A DNA stretch of 64,000 nt from CAWAPS01 sp963783945. GTDB lineage: Bacteria > Actinomycetota > Acidimicrobiia > Acidimicrobiales > Palsa-688. Positions within the stretch are counted from its first letter, which is position 1; every line of letters begins with the position of its first letter. Positions 62,112 through 64,000 of this stretch are shown here, piece after piece. The position numbers and the translations under genes are program-made. A model generated the notes under the pieces. The model was not told the origin of the DNA and did not search any database. It worked only from the letters and a program-made list of their open reading frames with translations. The stretch is taken from NCBI GenBank assembly GCA_963783945.1, contig CAWAPS010000027.1, positions 1 through 64,000 on the forward strand, written 5' to 3'.

Positions 62112-62885
62112 GTGGAGCGCCTGGCCGGCCGGGCCGCGCTGATCACCGGCGCGGCGAGAGGAATTGGGAAAGCAACGGCTGAGCGATTGGCGGCGGAAGG
62201 GGCCGCGGTGATGGTCACCGATGTCAGCGACGAGGGGGGGGAGGCGGTCGCCGCTGACCTGACGAGGGGAGGAGGGCGCGCCAGTTACCGGCATCTCGAT
62301 GTCGTCTCGGAGTCCGACTGGCAAGAGACGGTGAACGGCACGGTCGCGGCGTTCGGCGGTCTCGACGTCCTTGTCAACAATGCGGGGGTCCATGGTGAGC
62401 CCGAGCCCATCGAGTCGACCAGCCTGGCGAACTGGGATCGCAGCATCGCCATCCTGCAGACCGGAGTCTTCCTGGGCATGAAGTGGGCGGCGCCCGCGTT
62501 GCTGTTGTCGTCCCACGCTTCGATCATCAACATCAGTTCCGTCTTCGGTGCCAGTGGCGGGTTCGGGACGGCACCCGCCTATCATGCGGCCAAAGGTGCC
62601 GTGCGCATTCTGACCAAGTCTGCGGCACTGCACTGGGCCCAACAGGGGGTACGAGTCAACTCGATCCACCCCGGCTTTATTGAGACCCCGCTTCTCAGAC
62701 CGGAAGCCATCCGGGAACGAACCGGCTCACCCGAGATCTTCGAAACGATGATTGATATGACACCTATGGGGCGGCTGGGGCAGCCCGAGGAAGTCGCGGC
62801 CGCTGTGGCCTACCTGGCCAGTGACGACTCATCCTTTGTGACCGGCTCGGAACTCTATATCGACGGCGGTTACATGGCTCGCTAG
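62112..62885 (+). CDS. Short-chain dehydrogenase/reductase (classical SDR)
   Basis: 257 residues from GTG 62112, 4 nt after amidohydrolase 6. Motifs: ALITGAARGIGKATAERLAA, MVTDVSDEGGE (Asp, NAD), VNNAGVHGEPEP, catalytic Ser in INISSVFGASGGFG, YHAAKGAVRILTKSAALHWA (Y-x-x-x-K), VNSIHPGFIETPLL, and C-terminal ELYIDGGYMAR. The variant YHAAK and HPGFIETPL are typical of 3-alpha/20-beta-hydroxysteroid-dehydrogenase-like or cyclopentanol-type SDRs. Probably oxidises an alcohol to the ketone that feeds the BVMO step. Convergent with the receptor gene at 62953. Confidence 0.92.
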   Translation: MERLAGRAALITGAARGIGKATAERLAAEGAAVMVTDVSDEGGEAVAADLTRGGGRASYRHLDVVSESDWQETVNGTVAAFGGLDVLVNNAGVHGEPEPIESTSLANWDRSIAILQTGVFLGMKWAAPALLLSSHASIINISSVFGASGGFGTAPAYHAAKGAVRILTKSAALHWAQQGVRVNSIHPGFIETPLLRPEAIRERTGSPEIFETMIDMTPMGRLGQPEEVAAAVAYLASDDSSFVTGSELYIDGGYMAR

Positions 62886-62952
62886 GAGCTCGCCGTCCCG
62901 GTTGGTTGCCGGCCTTCTGGCCCCTGCGTCGGTGGACCGTCAGTCGCTGGGG

Positions 62953-64000
62953 CTATGACACCTTCTGGCCGGGGACGGTCTTTCCGCAGATCGGCTCCAT
63001 TCCGGGCACGAGGTCAAAGGTGGTGCCGGAGTACTTGGTGATCCAGGCGCAGTTGTCCACTCCTGAGTAAAGCCCGCGTGCGGACAGGGCAAAACTCAGG
63101 TTGTGGGTGCCGTACAGTCCTTCGCCGTTGAAGTTGTCGATACCAAGCATGGCGTTGATAAACGAGGCCTGGGTGGGGTGGGCGCCGGCGGCCTTGAGCC
63201 CCTGGACGAACGCAGCCACTGCCAGGTAACCCTGGTACTCGCCGAAGGTGGGATCGCCGGTGAACCCGGCGTAGGTCTTCATGATGCTGGCCAGCTTCTG
63301 GGTGGCGGCGGTGTTCAGTTCGATCGGCTCGTAGCCGGTGAGGAAGTACTGACCCTGGGCTATCTGTTCGGCTCCCGGCCCTCCAGCGGTCAGGTCGGCG
63401 CCGTAGCCCGTGGAGTTGAGGACGGCTTTGAGGTTGACCCCCTCCTGGCGGAGCGCCTGTACGAGCGCGAACTCGGTGTTCTGGATGATGGGGGATATCA
63501 GTCCATTCGATCCCGCGCTCTTTATGGCCAGGGTGACCGGTCCGACGTTGGTGCCACCGAAGGGGAAGTTGGCATTGAGGTATCCGACCTTGATGCCCGC
63601 GTCCTGGGCCGAGATGGCGCTGCCCTTGGCCACGTCCGATGAGCTCGGGGATATGCCGTAGCCGATCGCGGCCATGTTGGTGACGCCCAGGGTCTTCAAT
63701 ATCGTGCCGTACTGGCTGAACACCTTGGTGAAGTCCTCGGTGCCGGTGATGGAGAACATGTTGCGGTCAGTGAGCCATTCCCCGGCGTCCACGTCCGCCC
63801 CGACCACCGGGATCCCGTGGGCGGCCAGGAACGGAGCGGCCGCGAAGGTCATCGATGAGTTGGCCACCACGGCGAAGACGTGATTCTGATCGACGAGCTT
63901 CTGCGCCGCGGCCAGGGCACCTGCCGTACTGGTGGCGGAATCGGCCACCACGTACTTGATGTGGTAGCCCTCCTGGGCGGCCAGACCTACTCCCGCTTTG
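62953..64000 (-). CDS. Branched-chain-amino-acid-type substrate-binding protein (partial, N-terminus outside window)
   Basis: The C-terminal part of a LivK/Peripla_BP_6 receptor, continuing past the right edge. The frame enters as AGVGLAAQEGYHIKYVVADS, then AAAQKLVDQNHVFAVVANSS, PFLAAHGIPVVGADVD, ILKTLGVTNMAAIGYGISPS and QNTEFALVQALRQEGVNLKA, ending SGTTFDLVPGMEPICGKTVP. These match the third receptor type in the window, distinct from those at 16067 and 39442. Signal peptide and lipobox are not visible. The remaining uptake genes may lie to the right. Confidence 0.88.
   Translation of the reverse strand, partial: KAGVGLAAQEGYHIKYVVADSATSTAGALAAAQKLVDQNHVFAVVANSSMTFAAAPFLAAHGIPVVGADVDAGEWLTDRNMFSITGTEDFTKVFSQYGTILKTLGVTNMAAIGYGISPSSSDVAKGSAISAQDAGIKVGYLNANFPFGGTNVGPVTLAIKSAGSNGLISPIIQNTEFALVQALRQEGVNLKAVLNSTGYGADLTAGGPGAEQIAQGQYFLTGYEPIELNTAATQKLASIMKTYAGFTGDPTFGEYQGYLAVAAFVQGLKAAGAHPTQASFINAMLGIDNFNGEGLYGTHNLSFALSARGLYSGVDNCAWITKYSGTTFDLVPGMEPICGKTVPGQKVS

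Noticed and set aside
1..64000. CRISPR arrays or phage/integrase modules
   Set aside because: No regularly spaced 25-40-bp repeats with spacers, and no tyrosine or serine recombinase motifs, were seen on either strand.

Overview
The window is GC-rich DNA with frequent GTG and TTG starts, short intergenic gaps and many 4-nt stop/start overlaps. Families such as an LLM (F420-type) oxidoreductase, a PadR-TOBE regulator, SnoaL-like proteins, an Ltp-thiolase/DUF35 pair and many PF04909 amidohydrolases point to an actinobacterium. An uncultured soil or freshwater lineage, possibly Acidimicrobiia, is my guess; the class is inference only. There is no rRNA, intact tRNA, CRISPR array, recognisable transposase or recognisable integrase.

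Region 1 (1 to about 12.5 kb) is a gene graveyard. A ClC chloride channel, a CPA1 Na+/H+ antiporter, an ABC-2 permease, a bile-acid/Na+ symporter-type carrier and a MerR regulator are each recognisable only by stitching two to four reading frames together. Intact islands among them are a Uma2-family protein and a PadR-type regulator with a C-terminal molybdate-binding (TOBE) domain. Two 49-bp direct repeats at 12.5 and 14.6 kb are copies of the 3' part of a tRNA-Glu(CUC)-like gene. They bracket an AraC regulator and a small cysteine-containing protein and look like attachment-site scars of integrated elements.

Region 2 (14.8 to 31.4 kb) holds short-chain dehydrogenases, a lipoprotein solute receptor, two SnoaL-like proteins, a flavin monooxygenase of the acyl-CoA dehydrogenase fold, a complete OpuC-type compatible-solute ABC transporter, a Rieske oxygenase alpha subunit and a TauD-type dioxygenase. 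Two near-identical 90-bp MITE-like palindromes (18.05 and 27.66 kb), each with its own TTA/TAA target duplication, sit in this part.

Region 3 (31.5 to 64 kb) is a dense catabolic cluster. It has six diverged PF04909 amidohydrolases, two sugar-phosphate-isomerase-like paralogues, an aldehyde dehydrogenase, a zinc alcohol dehydrogenase, an HSL-type esterase, two Baeyer-Villiger-type flavin monooxygenases, an aldo/keto reductase and two further solute receptors (one cut by the window edge). Its core is an eight-gene overlapping series (48.7-56.9 kb): SnoaL-like, LLM oxidoreductase, BVMO, fused double CoA-transferase, TetR, Ltp-type thiolase, DUF35 and SDR. An identical 20-bp palindromic site lies before the CoA-transferase/TetR genes and between the divergent amidohydrolases at 60.8 kb, so the TetR protein probably controls both. 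The logic (ketone oxygenation, ester cleavage, CoA transfer, dehydrogenation, retro-aldol cleavage, metal-dependent decarboxylation or hydrolysis) suggests breakdown of a cyclic or branched, partly oxidised carbon skeleton. The substrate cannot be read from sequence.
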